Numbered from the stretch's first letter, positions 53,710-64,000 are shown. The stretch: 64,000 nucleotides of DNA from Crocodylus rhombifer (GCA_038503035.1 JAVSML010000046.1:627662-691661); one strand, 5' to 3'. A program made the numbers and translations. Notes: generated by a model not told the origin, from the sequence alone.

Positions 53710-56504
53710 ATGAAAATAATTTTGAGGTAAGGTTGGAGTGTTGGTTTAGCCATGCTGGTCCAGGAAATGTACAAGGCAAGGATTTTTTGTGAATTTTTTT
53801 AAGGACCAACTCTAGAGCAGGGGGATACAGTCAGTCCAATAATAGATGTCACAAAAATCCTTGTTTATCAATAACTCCAAAAGAACTATACTGTGTTGTA
53901 GAGGCCATGGGGAGAAGCTATGCCTGGTTCAGTCTAGAGTGGAAGCAAGAAGAAATGAGGAGGGAACTGAAGGGACTGCAGTACACAGTGTAATGTTCTG
54001 AATTTTTCAGTGTTTTTCCCTTCAATATTTTCTTGGAGAGTTTAGATGATGAAATATATTTGAACTGTTCTGAGCAAGAACTGGCTGTCCATCTCACATA
54101 ATTTCATTTAGATGAGTTGATTTATAGTTTTTTAATGAAGTATGCTTTTTCCCTACTCTTCCCTCTGGATACTTTCATATTATTCATCTAAGCACAACAA
54201 AAACAGATCAATTTTTCATTTCTGTGAACAGCCTAATAGTTCATGCAGCCCTAAGTCACATCTCATTTATGCCAGATGCTTCCTTGCCTCAAATCTTCAT
54301 TAGATTCCAGCCAGAGTTACCTGTATCCATTATTATATTACACAAATAATTTCAAAAGTGGACTAAGGCAAAATATGGATTGTATATACCCAAACCCATG
54401 CATAACTCCTACTGTGTCACCTAGGCTTTAACTAAGTCCCTTGTAACCTGCCCTGTTGAGACAGTGATAAATGTCATAATTAGGAACTTTTTTTTATGGA
54501 TTAAGCCATTGTGTTGATTAGGAAACAATGAAAAAAAGGCCACAGACTGAATAATGATTATCACTTTCTAACAATTACCATTGGAACTGGCTGCAGCATA
54601 CACAACGCTGCAGTACTCCAAGTGCTTATTAGTTACTCAGAACCAACAGGTGTCCATGCATAGAAAAATAATGTGTGCTGTTTTCGCACTTTAGAAATGT
54701 TAAAATTGGACATACAAAGTAGAGTATTAGAACTATCATGCTTCAAATTTATTTGTGGGGTGAAATAACTGTAATTAATTATAATAATACAGATAAAGAA
54801 GTATTTGGAACTCAGGGAACACGTTTGCATCCTGATTCACTGCCACTTAACATCTTTTGGACTCATGTGCATCTGCACAAAACAGATGGCTGCATTCAAG
54901 AATTTGGTGGCTCCAACCCAACAACACCAGCCTTGCCACACAGAAGCTGAAAACCACAGCAATGTGGCTGTGGGACAGCCTAGGGGCATCCCTTCATCAG
55001 CAGAAATGGCTGGGAGCTCTATACCACTACAGCAGTTTTTTGGGAGGGCTTGCCTTTGTTCCAAGACATATGAATACTCACAAACATAGAAATGGAAAAA
55101 AAAGGGCTTGAATCTTCAGCACCACTGGTGCTCTTGTAAAGTTTTCAAGGAGAAAGATGGTTTCTGTCCCATCAAGCATCCAGCTCACGCTGACCAGCTG
55201 CTGCTCCAAAGCATCTCTTGCCTGACTGCCACTCTCCCCAACCTGTTAATGAAGCAGATGAGTATTCTGACTTTCAGACCCAATTCTAATCTCTTACCAA
55301 CGCTAATGTAGCTTTATGGAAACATTAGTTCCTTAGGTATTTATGTAAGTAGTTCCACATATCTGCTCCCATGCAGATTATCACGTAGATCACTTTTAGT
55401 GATAAAGCACAAAAATGCTTTTTGCACCAAATGCTCTTATTTCTGATGGCACCTGCAACATGGGAGAAACATATGATGTTCTAAATTAAATTAATCTCTA
55501 GAACCTGGTCATGGAGCATGCTTTAATATAGCATGTGAATCTGATTAAACTTTGCTGATTACTGGAAAATGTTGTTGAAAGTATGGTGTTCTGAGCAAGA
55601 GGAAAGCTTTACACATTATACAAATGAATCCCTCTAATAAGATTGCCATAAATTCATCTGTTAGAAAAAAAACCCTTTCAATACACCTATGAATAATTCT
55701 GTGGATCTGCTGCAAAATAATATTACTGGTAAAGTTCAGGAACCCTTAGCTGTGAACTATGACTATAATGGTGACAAAACATAATGAGAAATTTTGACTA
55801 ACCTGTCATTACTTCTAGCAAAAGACCCATCTAGCCCCAGGTGTGTCTGTTTAGTAATGACTAATGCCCTCGTTCTTAACAAGACAACCAGTGATAAATG
55901 CTGAGACTAGTTATTGATCTCTTTCCTTTTCCCTTTTTAGGAGAAATTAAGTACCTACCAGAAAATAAATTGGGTAGAAGCGTTCTAATGGCAGAGGAAA
56001 TTAGGAGCAGTTGGTGAAATAGATAGGGGAGTTGGAAAGGCATGAACCTACTGAAGTCTACAAAGGCTGAAAGAGGTTGCTGGAAAAACTACTGCTACAG
56101 TGAGGTGTACCAGAAACTGCACCTGACTGGGAGTGGCAAGCAAGGGGCAGAGGCTGTTGAGTAGCAAACAGCAATGGCAGATCAGGAGAAAGGGCAGGAG
56201 ATTTGCTCCAAAGAAATGAGTACATCCAAAGAATCAGCAGTGGCCTTCTTGCACTTAGAGGAAGACAGGTAGTCAAGCTGGTCAAACTGGTTTTCTAGTG
56301 TCTCTGCTGTATCATGCAGACTTATGCCCTCACTTCCTAGTAATGTTTTATCTAACTTTTTCTTATATATCTGTACTGCTGGAGTTTCTTAGTTTCCTGT
56401 TAGCATCAAGGACCTTTGCTGCAAATATATAGGTTAAACTTTTCTCCTTACTTCCAGGCCATCTCTTTCTCCTTCTCTCTCATGGAGTAATTCCTTTCCT
56501 TCCT
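53710..56504. other. Unannotated stretch
   Basis: 53728-53815 (TTAGCCATGCTGGTCC, AAGGACCAACTC) looks like a scrap of a dispersed repeat. The rest is AT-rich with no supported gene. Confidence 0.35.
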
Positions 56505-56587
56505 TTCATAGACATTAGGGCTGGAAGGGACCTCGGGAGATCATCGAGTCCGGCCCCCTGCCCAGGAAGCCAGGAAGTCAGCTGGGG

Positions 56588-59515
56588 TCATAGGATCCCA
56601 GCAAGATAAGCATCCAATTTACTCTTGAAGGTGTTCAATGTAGGCGCTTGAACCACCTCCGATGGCAGACTGTTCCAGACCTTGGGGGCTCGGACAGTAA
56701 AGAAATTCTTCCTTATGTCCAGCCTGAAACGGTCTTGCAGGAGTTTGTGACCGTTCGACCTCGTCATCCCATGGGGCGCTCTGGTGAACAGATGTTCCCC
56801 CAGATCCTGGTGGTCACCCCTGATAAACTTATAGGTGGCCATCAGATCACCCCTGAGCCTGCGCTTTTCCAGGCTAAAGAGTCCCATGGCTCTCAGCCTA
56901 TCATCGTAAGATCTGTTTTCCTGACCTCTGATCATGCACGTGGCTCTCCTCTGGACTCTCTCAAGCTTCTCCACATCCTTTTTGAATTGTGGAGCCCAAA
57001 ACTGGACGCAGGACTCCAGCTGCGGCCTCACCAAGGCCGAGTACAAGGGGAGAATGACGTCCCGGGATTTGCTCGAGAAGCATCTATGGATGCACGCCAG
57101 CATTTTGGTCGCTTTACTAGCCGCAGCATCGCATTGGAGGCTCATGTTCATCTTGTGGTCAATGATGACCCCCAAGTCTTTTTCTTCTGTAGTGCTAACC
57201 AACGTAGCACTGCCGAGCCTATAAGGGTGCTGCAGGTTTTTCCTCCCAAGGTGAAGAACCTTGCATTTTTCAGTGTTAAACACCATGAGGTTCTCATCTG
57301 CCCACTTGCTGAGCTTGTCCAGGTCAGCCTGGATCACCCGCCTATCTTCTGGCGTGGATGCTTTGCCCCAAAGTTTGGTGTCATCGGCGAACTTGGCCAG
57401 TCCACTCCTGACTCCAATGTCCACATCGTTAATGAAGATGTTGAACAGTATGGGTCCCAGGACAGAGCCTTGAGGGACCCCACTGGTCACAGGGCACCAC
57501 GATGAGTGACTGCCATCAATCACAACCCTCTGGGTCCGACCACGAAGCCAATTTCCCAGCCAGCGGATCGTGGTGGAGCCAAAGCCACAACTGGGCAGTT
57601 TGGCCAAGAGGTGATCATGGGATACCAGATCAAAAGCTTTTTTGAAGTCAAGATATATGACATCAATCTCTTCTCCCTGGTCCAGGTGATAGGTCACCTG
57701 GTCATAGAAGGAAATGAGATTGGTCAAACAAGACCTACCCGCAACAAACCCATGCTGGCTGTCCCTTAGAATGTTAGCCTGGGCCAGTCCCTCAAGGATG
57801 GCCTCCTTAATAAACTTTTCTAAGATCTTCCCCAGGATAGAAGTCAGGCTAATGGGCCTGTAGTTAGCCGGATCCACTCTCCTCCCTTTCTTGAAGATCG
57901 GCACCACATTGGCCTTCTTCCAGTCTTCGGGCACTACACCAGAGCGCCAGGAGTTTTCAAAGATCCGTGCCAGGGGCTGGGCTATGACGCTCGCCAGCTC
58001 CTTGAGTACCCTGGGGTGCAGGTTGTCAGGGCCAGCTGACTTGAAGGTATCCAGCTTCTCAAGGTGTTCCTTCACGAGGTCAGCATTGATGAAGGGTAGG
58101 GGATCCCCCTCACCCAGATTTCCCTGTCCCATAGCAGGCATGGGCATCCTGTGTGACTGATGAAAGACTGACGCAAAGTACCTATTTAATAGGTTGGCTT
58201 TTTCCTGGGCGTCAGTTGTCAGCTGCCCCATCTGGTTTAGCAGGGGTCCAACATTGCCCTTGCTTTTCCTCCGGCTCCCCACATATCTGAAAAAGGACTT
58301 TTTGTTGTCCTTGATGCCTGAAGCTAGTTGGAGTTCAGTTGCAGCCTTGGCTTTCCTGGTTTGGTCCCTGCAGGACCGGACCAGCATGGAGTAATCCTCC
58401 TTGGAGGTGAATCCTGTCCTCCATCCTTTGTAGGCTTTCCTTTTTAGCCACAGTAGGTCCGCTAGGTCTCTGGAGAGCCAGGGGGGCTGCTGTGCCTTCT
58501 TGCTGCCTTTCCTCCGTGTTGGAATAGATTTAGCTTGTGCACTGAGGATCACTTCCTTGAGAAGCAACCACTCTTCTTGAACTCCCAACTCCCTGGGGTC
58601 ATGGTCCCTGAGGGCCTGACTGACTAGCCTCTTGAGCTTGTCAAAGTCGGCTTTTCTGAAGTCAAGGACTTCTGTGTTGCTGACTGACTTGCCAGCTTTA
58701 CGGTGGATGGTGAAGGTGATCAGCTCGTGGTCGCTGTCACCCAACTTCCCATCAATCACTAGGTCGCCGATTAGGTCATCCCCCGTAGCCAGTACCAGGT
58801 CAAGCAGTGCTTTGCCTCTCATTGGCCCATAGACTTCTTGAGTCAGGTAGAGGTCATCCACGCACGAGAGAAAGCTTTGCGCCCGCTCAGATTTAGCTGA
58901 GTGATCTTCCCACGAGATGTCCGGGTAATTGAAGTCACCCATGACAACCAAGGTCCTGGAGCAAGCAGCCTCAGTCAGTTCCTGGGTGAACTCCTGGTCA
59001 AGCTCGGGACTTTGAGTGGGAGGTCTGTAGTAGACTTCCACCGTTGTGTCCCCTGTGCCGAATTCCCCACGAATTTTTACCCAGCGGGTCTCTAGCTGTC
59101 CATGCCAGTCGCCAACATCAGCTTGCAGGGACATGTAGCTTTCCTTGACATAGAGAGCTACACCCCCGCCCCTTTTGTCAACACGATCCCTCCTGTACAG
59201 GGTATAGCCCTCTATACCCGTGGTCCAGTCATGGGTGGAGTCCCACCAGGTCTCCGTTATCCCAATGACATCATATTTCTTTGCACTGAGCAGGAGGAAG
59301 AGCTCGTCCTGCTTGTTGCCCAGGCTCCTGGCATTAGTGTACAGGCAGGCAAGTGTGCCCCTGGGGGCTCTTGCCTTGCCCACAGATTGTGCCAGGGCTG
59401 GGGCAGGGGTGGGCTCCCTTAAGTGCCCCTTTAAGTGCCTTGGTCCACTGGCTTTGCAAGGGCCATTCAGCGGGCCAGCAGGGGCAGTAGTCCCCCCATC
59501 CCCCAGCGGGCTTAG
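56588..59515 (-). CDS. CR1 ORF2: AP-endonuclease and reverse transcriptase, intact
   Basis: The frame is open for 975 codons from the end of ORF1 (59515) to the TAA at 56590-56588. Numbering from the GTG at 59383, the AP-like endonuclease has TNARSLGNKQDEL (16-28), GITETWWD (41-48), RGGGVALYVKE (71-81), MGDFNYPD (148-155) and GDSDHELI (215-222). The reverse transcriptase has [12 protein letters not shown] (489-500), DSQHGFVAGRSCLTN (541-555), [16 protein letters not shown] (575-590), [15 protein letters not shown] (634-648) and active site FADDTKLWG (665-673). A C-terminal region (LERVQRRATCMIRG, RRLRGDLMATYKF) follows to LDAYLAGIL. All catalytic residues are present. There is no in-frame ATG between ORF1 and the endonuclease, so initiation is not conventional (see finding on -1 frameshifting). 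The product would nick target DNA and reverse-transcribe the CR1 RNA. Confidence 0.93.
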   Translation of the reverse strand, partial: LSPLGDGGTTAPAGPLNGPCKASGPRHLKGHLREPTPAPALAQSVGKARAPRGTLACLYTNARSLGNKQDELFLLLSAKKYDVIGITETWWDSTHDWTTGIEGYTLYRRDRVDKRGGGVALYVKESYMSLQADVGDWHGQLETRWVKIRGEFGTGDTTVEVYYRPPTQSPELDQEFTQELTEAACSRTLVVMGDFNYPDISWEDHSAKSERAQSFLSCVDDLYLTQEVYGPMRGKALLDLVLATGDDLIGDLVIDGKLGDSDHELITFTIHRKAGKSVSNTEVLDFRKADFDKLKRLVSQALRDHDPRELGVQEEWLLLKEVILSAQAKSIPTRRKGSKKAQQPPWLSRDLADLLWLKRKAYKGWRTGFTSKEDYSMLVRSCRDQTRKAKAATELQLASGIKDNKKSFFRYVGSRRKSKGNVGPLLNQMGQLTTDAQEKANLLNRYFASVFHQSHRMPMPAMGQGNLGEGDPLPFINADLVKEHLEKLDTFKSAGPDNLHPRVLKELASVIAQPLARIFENSWRSGVVPEDWKKANVVPIFKKGRRVDPANYRPISLTSILGKILEKFIKEAILEGLAQANILRDSQHGFVAGRSCLTNLISFYDQVTYHLDQGEEIDVIYLDFKKAFDLVSHDHLLAKLPSCGFGSTTIRWLGNWLRGRTQRVVIDGSHSSWCPVTSGVPQGSVLGPILFNIFINDVDIGVRSGLAKFADDTKLWGKASTPEDRRVIQADLDKLSKWADENLMVFNTEKCKVLHLGRKNLQHPYRLGSATLVSTTEEKDLGVIIDHKMNMSLQCDAAASKATKMLACIHRCFSSKSRDVILPLYSALVRPQLESCVQFWAPQFKKDVEKLERVQRRATCMIRGQENRSYDDRLRAMGLFSLEKRRLRGDLMATYKFIRGDHQDLGEHLFTRAPHGMTRSNGHKLLQDRFRLDIRKNFFTVRAPKVWNSLPSEVVQAPTLNTFKSKLDAYLAGIL

Positions 59516-60609
59516 TTTAAAGCCCAGTGGAGCAGGTCAGCCAGCCTGGCTGAGAAGAGCCTCCTCCCCAGGGGAGAGAGGTGGAGGCCATCTCTTCCCA
59601 GCAGCTCGCTGCCTCTCTCTCCAAAGAGCGGGCTGTGGTCATGGAAGCCAAAGCCTTCCTGATAACACCGGCGCCGCAGTCTTTGGTTCACCATGTGGAT
59701 CCTCCTCTCCCTCCTCAGCCCATAGCCTGAGACTGGGAGGATCGACGAAAACACCACCTGAGCTCCCAGACCCCTAAGCCCCGCTCCCAACTCCCTGTAG
59801 CGCCTCATGACCTGGCTGGGGGTGCTCCGAGCCGTGTCATTGGTGCCCACATGAGTGAGGAGCATGGGGTAGTGGTCTGTGGGCCAGAGGAGCTGCGGGA
59901 TCCTCTCCGCAATGTCTCGGATGCGGGCCCCTGGGAAGCAGCATACTTCCCGGGCTAAGGGGTCGGGGCGGCAGATTGCCCCCTCAGTGCCCCGCAGGAT
60001 GGAGTCTCCCACAACAAACACCTTACGCTTTGTCTTGGGGAGAGCAGGGCCAGTAGCTGTGGTCGAGCCTGGGTTGCCTGCGGGGGCTGGCAACTGCGTG
60101 GGCTCTGCTGGGGCTGCAAGAGGTGCGAACCTGTTGCTAAGCTCCGGCGGGGCAGGGGCCTTGGTGCGGCGGGCCTTGAGGCCCTTGACCACCTTGGTCC
60201 ATGCCCCTGACTGGGCAGAGCGGGAGGTCCCAGAGTCCTCCTTAGTCGCGGAGGGAGACGGAGCTCTCCCCTGCGGCTCCCGGGGGAGAAGGGCCTAGCA
60301 GTAGGAGTCTATCTCCTGCTCACAGTCCCTGATGGCACGCATTCTCTGGACTGTAGCCTGGAGCTCCTCCAGCTGGCGTGCCAGAGACCCCAGTAGGAAG
60401 CAGACCCCACAAGGGGAGGTGGCCATGCTCCCGGGCCCCAGAGCCTGAAAAAGGGACAGGGAGCCCCCGCAGCCAAGAGCCAGGGGCTCTGTCTGCGTGG
60501 AGCCCGGAACCATGGGCTCCGTCTGGGCGGCCGTCTCTGAGGTGCCTGATGGGGGGGCCGCAGAGCCCGAGGGGACCCTCGGGGTGCGGCGCGTGCCCAT
60601 CCGTGTCAT
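59512..60609 (-). pseudogene. CR1 ORF1 with SGNH/GDSL-type esterase domain, one in-frame stop
   Basis: Reading from ATG at 60609: a Ser/Pro/Thr-rich start, CGVCFLLGSLARQLEELQAT-like coiled-coil segment, then TAG at 60297-60295 (plus-strand CTA). The same frame continues without another stop to TAA at 59514-59512. The part after the stop contains the esterase: VFVVGDSILRGTEG (GDS block), LLTHVGTNDTARS (HxGxND-type block) and DGLHLSPLGRRLF (catalytic Asp-X-X-His). Such ORF1p bind RNA and form the CR1 ribonucleoprotein. The stop is a single point change, so ORF1 is dead in this copy unless read through, while the esterase portion is intact. The last codons, TTA AAC before TAA, include the slippery heptamer. 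Confidence 0.85.
59515..59521 (-). other. Candidate -1 ribosomal frameshift site (slippery heptamer)
   Basis: On the minus strand ORF1 ends GC T TTA AAC TAA. T_TTA_AAC is a canonical X_XXY_YYZ heptamer in the ORF1 frame. A -1 shift leads to CTA AGC CCG, the frame of ORF2, which stays open into the endonuclease domain. The heptamer lies in a potential small hairpin (GGGCTT / AAGCCC around TAAACT). It is followed about 10 nt later by two G runs and a C run able to form a short stem. Confidence 0.45.
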
Positions 60610-60997
60610 GCCTCTGGTAGGCTGGCTACGGCTGGAGCTGGCTATGGCTGGGGGGGGTCGCAGGCAGGGTCTCGTGCCCTCCCACGCCCTCCCCTGCGTG
60701 AACTCCGCGCTAACTCAAGCGCCTGTTTACACAGCCTGGTCGCAGGGCTCCCTGGGGGGCTGGGCCAAGTAGGGGCCTGGGCGGAGGCTTGACCCGGCCT
60801 GGCACCAGGCAGCGGCCTCCTCCGAGCAAGCAAGGAGTTAACCCCTTCCCACCACGAGCCCGCTTACCTCTGGTTGTGCTGGGGGTCGGCAGGGGGCTCG
60901 GTGGCTGCTGAGGGGGTGTCTCGGGGGCTTCGGGGGAGTGGGGGCGCAGCGGGCTTCACCCGCGCGTCTCTCACTGCTCCAGAGCCTACCTGAGTGT
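60610..60997 (-). promoter_or_regulatory. CR1 5' UTR / internal promoter region
   Basis: CpG-rich leader of the full-length CR1 on the minus strand, between the 5' end of the element and the ORF1 ATG. Non-LTR elements carry internal promoters in this position. No TATA box is evident. Confidence 0.6.
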
Positions 60998-61860
60998 GGT
61001 TTGTTTTTTTTTTAGAAGGTTAGTTTGAGGTTTACTCTGGTATAAATTGCAATCATGCCCTGCTTGAATCTTTCCATAAACTTAATTCTCTCCATCCCTC
61101 TAATTGCATGCATTGCTATGTGTAGGATAACAAGTATAAATTGAGCCCTCTCAGATCATTCTCCAAGCTCCGGGTTATCTTTTCTTGCTTTTCATGGTTC
61201 CTCACCCCCTCAATTCCCCCACTTCTTTCATTTCTACAGGATAAAACTTTGGGGGTGGGAACTGTTCATGATTTTCAGAATGCATTGCAAATGCAGACAC
61301 AATATAAACAGATTGCTGTTAGTTATGAATGTGAAAATACCAGTGGCTTCCCTCCCCAGAATATGAAAAGACACTGAGAATTCCTGTTCAGTACCAATTC
61401 TTGTCAAGTCAAAGAAACTGAAGGAGGCATAAGCAAGTGAAGTGTTTGGCCTGGGATTTGCTTTTGACAATTAACAACATGACAACATGTCATAAGAGGG
61501 TTATTTTTTAAAGACTATTTTAAAGACCTTTTTTGATGGAAATACATATACTAAGAAAGTCATCCAAACTATTTCTGTTTTCAGCCAAATTATGTATACT
61601 TTCTGGCTTTCATTTTTTTTGCCAGAAAATTAAAAAAATCATCAGACAGCAGGCAATTTTCCCAAAAACTTTAATTTATACAATAACTAATTTTCTGTTG
61701 AAATATAGTTCTGATGGAAAACTTTCAATCAAAATTGGTCTCAAAACTAGGGTTTTTTTTTCCTTTGTTATTTTTCAGTGTTCTGTTTTCCACATTTTCT
61801 CTGTGCTATTTTTGGCTCTTTCTGGGTGTACGGTAGGAGATGGAGGCTTCCATATCATAT
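60998..61860. other. Spacer between CR1 elements
   Basis: AT-rich, with a T run near 61005. Nothing recognised. Confidence 0.35.
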
Positions 61861-63482
61861 ACAGAATCATAGAGAGGAAGGGCTAGAAGAGACCTCCAGA
61901 AGTCATCCAGTCCAACCCTCTTCTTGAGGCAGGGTCATCCCTATTCAAACCATCCTATATAATCTATAATCTGAATTCTATATACACAGTACTCCAGATG
62001 GCCTAATTAATGCTGAGTAGAAGCACAATCTCCTCCTATGTCTTGCACCTAATGCTTCCATTGATGCATCCCAAAACCGCATTTGCCTTTTGTGCAGCTG
62101 CATCACACGATAGATTCATTTTGACTCTGCGATTTACCAAGACTCCCTCCCATGTCCTTTTCCATGGTGCTGTCATCCAGCCAAGTGTCACCCACTTTGC
62201 ATTTGTGTTTTTGATTATTTCTCGTGAGGTGTAGCACCTTGCATTTGTCTGTATTGAATGTCACCCTGTTAGTTCTAGCCCAGCTTTCCAATCTGTTGAG
62301 ATCCTTCTGAATTGCACTCCCAAACTTCAACATGTTTGCTGGATGTCACCCTAGTTTTTCTGCAAACTTGCTCAGGAAGCTTTCCATGTCAGCATCCAAA
62401 TTGTTAATTAACACAGTGAACAGCACCAGGCGAAGGACAGGCCCCTGTAGGACTCCACTTGAAACCTCCTGCCATTCTAATGTAGAGCTGTTAATAATTA
62501 CCCTTTCCCTGTGGCTACTGAGCCAGTTATCTATCCACTGTACAGTAGTTTTATCTAGCCCACATTTCTCCAATCTGTTTATGAGAAGGTAATGCAGGAC
62601 CTTGTCAAAAGCCTTGCTGAAGTCAGAAACACTAGGTACACAGCATTCCCTTCATCTACCCAAGTAGTTCCTTTGTCAAAGAAGGAGATCAGGTCTATTT
62701 GACATGATTCATTTTTCATAAAACTAAGCTGGGTGCTTGAGATCAGCCTTTCCTCCTCCAGATGCTTTTAAATGGCCTTTCTTAGAATTTCCTCCAGTAA
62801 CTTTCCAGCTATTGAAGTGAAGCTAACTGGTCTGTGGTTCCCTAAACCCTCTCCCTCCCCCCACCCTCTTCCCCCCTCTTTTTTTTTAAAAAAGAGGCAC
62901 AATGTTAGTTCTTTTCCAGTCCTCTGGTACCTGACCCATCTCCAACAACTTCATGAAGATCATTGCCAAGGGCTCTAGATCTCTACCAGTTCTTTCAGTA
63001 CCCTGGGATAAAGATCATCATGCCCTACTGACTGACTTGAATTCAGAGAGACCCAACAAAAGCTCTCTGATCATCTCTTTTGTTATCTCCTCCTTCAGCT
63101 CACCCTCCTCCTTACCCACATCATTCTTATTAGGTGTCTGGCAGCAGCTTAATTTTTTTGGGAAGACTGAGGCAAAGTACCCATTGAGTAGCTCCGTTTT
63201 CTTTGCATCTTCTGTTAGGCACCCCCCCCCTCTCCCACCCTGGTTTGTTAACAGTAAACTCACAGCTTCCTTTGTCCTTTTTTCTCTGACCAATATACTT
63301 ATGGAACTGCTTTTTGTTGTCCTTAACCTCCTTTGCCAGGTGGAACTCGTTCTTTATTATTAGCAAAACTGTCTCAGGAAAACCTTCCCTCGCATTCATT
63401 ATTTGAGCTACCAGTCCTTCCACTAAGGAATTTTGCTTGGAAACTGCTGATAAGTACCTACAGTTCCCTAAAAACAAATTTT
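61861..63482 (-). mobile_element. Old CR1 fragment, 5'-truncated
   Basis: Minus-strand CR1 remnant. 63477-63018 reads pre-RT linker (AKEVKDNKKQFHKYIGQRKK, LLNGYFASVFPKK). 62573-62346 has KCGLDKTTVQWIDNWLSSHR, SSGVLQGPVLRLVLFTVLIN. 62333-62103 has RLESWARTNRVTFNTDKCKV. The 3' end is AATCATAGAGAGGAAGGGCT at about 61866. The core RT region 62580-63010 is represented only by scattered phrases in broken frames. More diverged than the copy at 56505 and of another lineage. Confidence 0.85.
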
Positions 63483-64000
63483 TAAAAGACTTTGAAATAT
63501 TCTGGTATAATCAATCAAGCTACAAAAAATAAAAATAAAAACCAAATTCTTCTAAACCTGCTCTTATTTATTTCTGTCCCATCCTGTTTTTTCCTATGCA
63601 AATCCCATGTTATAGTTCTTCCACCAATAATGCCTGAAGCACAAACAATATTGAGTGCTTTGCAAAGAATGAACCTGTTGGTGGTAGAAAGCTAGCATCT
63701 TGTTCTTTCCTGGGTAGCATTCCTTAATGCTTTTATAATTTGAATGGGGGACTAAGAGCTTGCTGCTGCATGTCTCATTTAAGTAAGATTTATACACAAG
63801 AGGAGCCAGACTGGCTTTGGCTAAAGTAAGGAGCAGACCCTTAACTGATCAAACTGAAAGATTATCTTTGCTGAGATCCCAGAGACTGAAATGTCAAGCA
63901 GTTTAGTGACATATGCATTGGGAGTAAAATTAAGTGTGACAGATTGGCCAGTGAACATACACACCCTCCAGAGCAATGTCACGCTTGATTTGACAGCTGA
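63483..64000. other. Nothing recognised
   Basis: Right edge of the window; AT-rich, no supported feature. Confidence 0.35.

Larger units (their letters stand above)
56505..60997 (-). mobile_element. Nearly full-length young CR1 LINE, about 4.5 kb
   Basis: Minus-strand order: CpG-rich 5' UTR (60997-60610), ORF1 (60609-59512, one in-frame stop), a 128-nt junction, ORF2 (to 56588), and a short 3' UTR ending in GACCTCGG-type CR1 terminal sequence and a minimal TCTATGAAA tail near 56505. The length suits a complete CR1. The endonuclease, reverse transcriptase and C-terminal segments are all uninterrupted. Its 3' 660 bp are nearly identical to the fragment at 29321, indicating recent activity of this subfamily. 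The exact 5' boundary (60985-61005) is not certain and no target duplication was identified, which is usual for CR1. Confidence 0.95.

Noticed and set aside
56648..57505. 285-codon open frame on the plus strand
   Set aside because: It is antisense to the CR1 ORF2 C-terminal region. Antisense openness follows from the intact sense frame, and the same shadow appears at 29477-30004.
59381..59383. GTG at the start of the long ORF2 frame as a translation start
   Set aside because: Only the first start-like codon of an open frame that really extends 44 codons further upstream. Vertebrate initiation at GTG here has no support.
1..64000. CRISPR arrays, tRNA or rRNA genes, bacterial promoters and terminators
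   Set aside because: None seen. The tandem repeats present have no spacer structure, and the window is clearly vertebrate. The SINE heads are the only tRNA-like sequence.

Overview
This window is vertebrate genomic DNA, most likely crocodilian (a turtle is the main alternative). It has no operons or bacterial signals. The only host gene I can support is RAB27B on the minus strand: coding exon 2 (start codon, P-loop, switch I) at 9378-9549 and the 86-nt exon 3 at 3141-3226. Both have consensus splice sites, matching phase and an unbroken RAB27B reading. Exons 4 onward would lie left of base 1. Bases above 9549 would be intron 1, with a possible but unproven 5' noncoding exon or promoter near 41.0-41.4 kb. 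The crocodilian assignment rests on the CR1 subfamily with its short octamer-like tail and on many short inverted-terminal-repeat elements that resemble crocodilian MITEs.

Layout. 0.16-2.08 kb: a 1.9-kb TIR element with a GC-rich core. 2.77-3.07 kb: a MITE. 3.14-9.55 kb: RAB27B exons 3 and 2; the intron between them holds a CR1 fragment, hAT and other TIR remnants, and a 337-bp Tigger1-type pogo element. 10-28 kb: MITEs with fold-back cores, old CR1 pieces, hAT fragments and an inverted relative of the first TIR element. 29-42 kb: a young CR1 3' fragment, a MITE interrupted by a hAT element with a clean 8-bp target duplication, and small tandem duplications. 44.2-46.3 kb: a decayed CR1. 47-54 kb: more MITEs, a GC-rich LTR-like repeat and two long TIR elements, one holding an exon-like segment. 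56.5-61.0 kb: a nearly full-length CR1 on the minus strand. 61.9-63.5 kb: an old CR1 fragment.

The most notable element is the 4.5-kb CR1. Its ORF2 (endonuclease plus reverse transcriptase) is uninterrupted. ORF1 (SGNH/GDSL-type esterase) carries one in-frame stop. ORF1 ends with TTTAAAC placed exactly as a -1 ribosomal slippery heptamer (T TTA AAC) directly before its TAA. The -1 frame is open from that point into the ORF2 endonuclease domain, and that stretch contains no in-frame ATG. Frameshift expression of ORF2 is therefore a testable hypothesis. A second notable item is the Tigger1-like element, which I recognise as very close to a mammalian Tigger1 deletion derivative and which suggests horizontal transfer.

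Limits: all family names come from sequence recognition by eye. No alignments, folding or database searches were run. Most repeat boundaries are approximate to about 5-20 bases unless a target duplication or TIR is stated.
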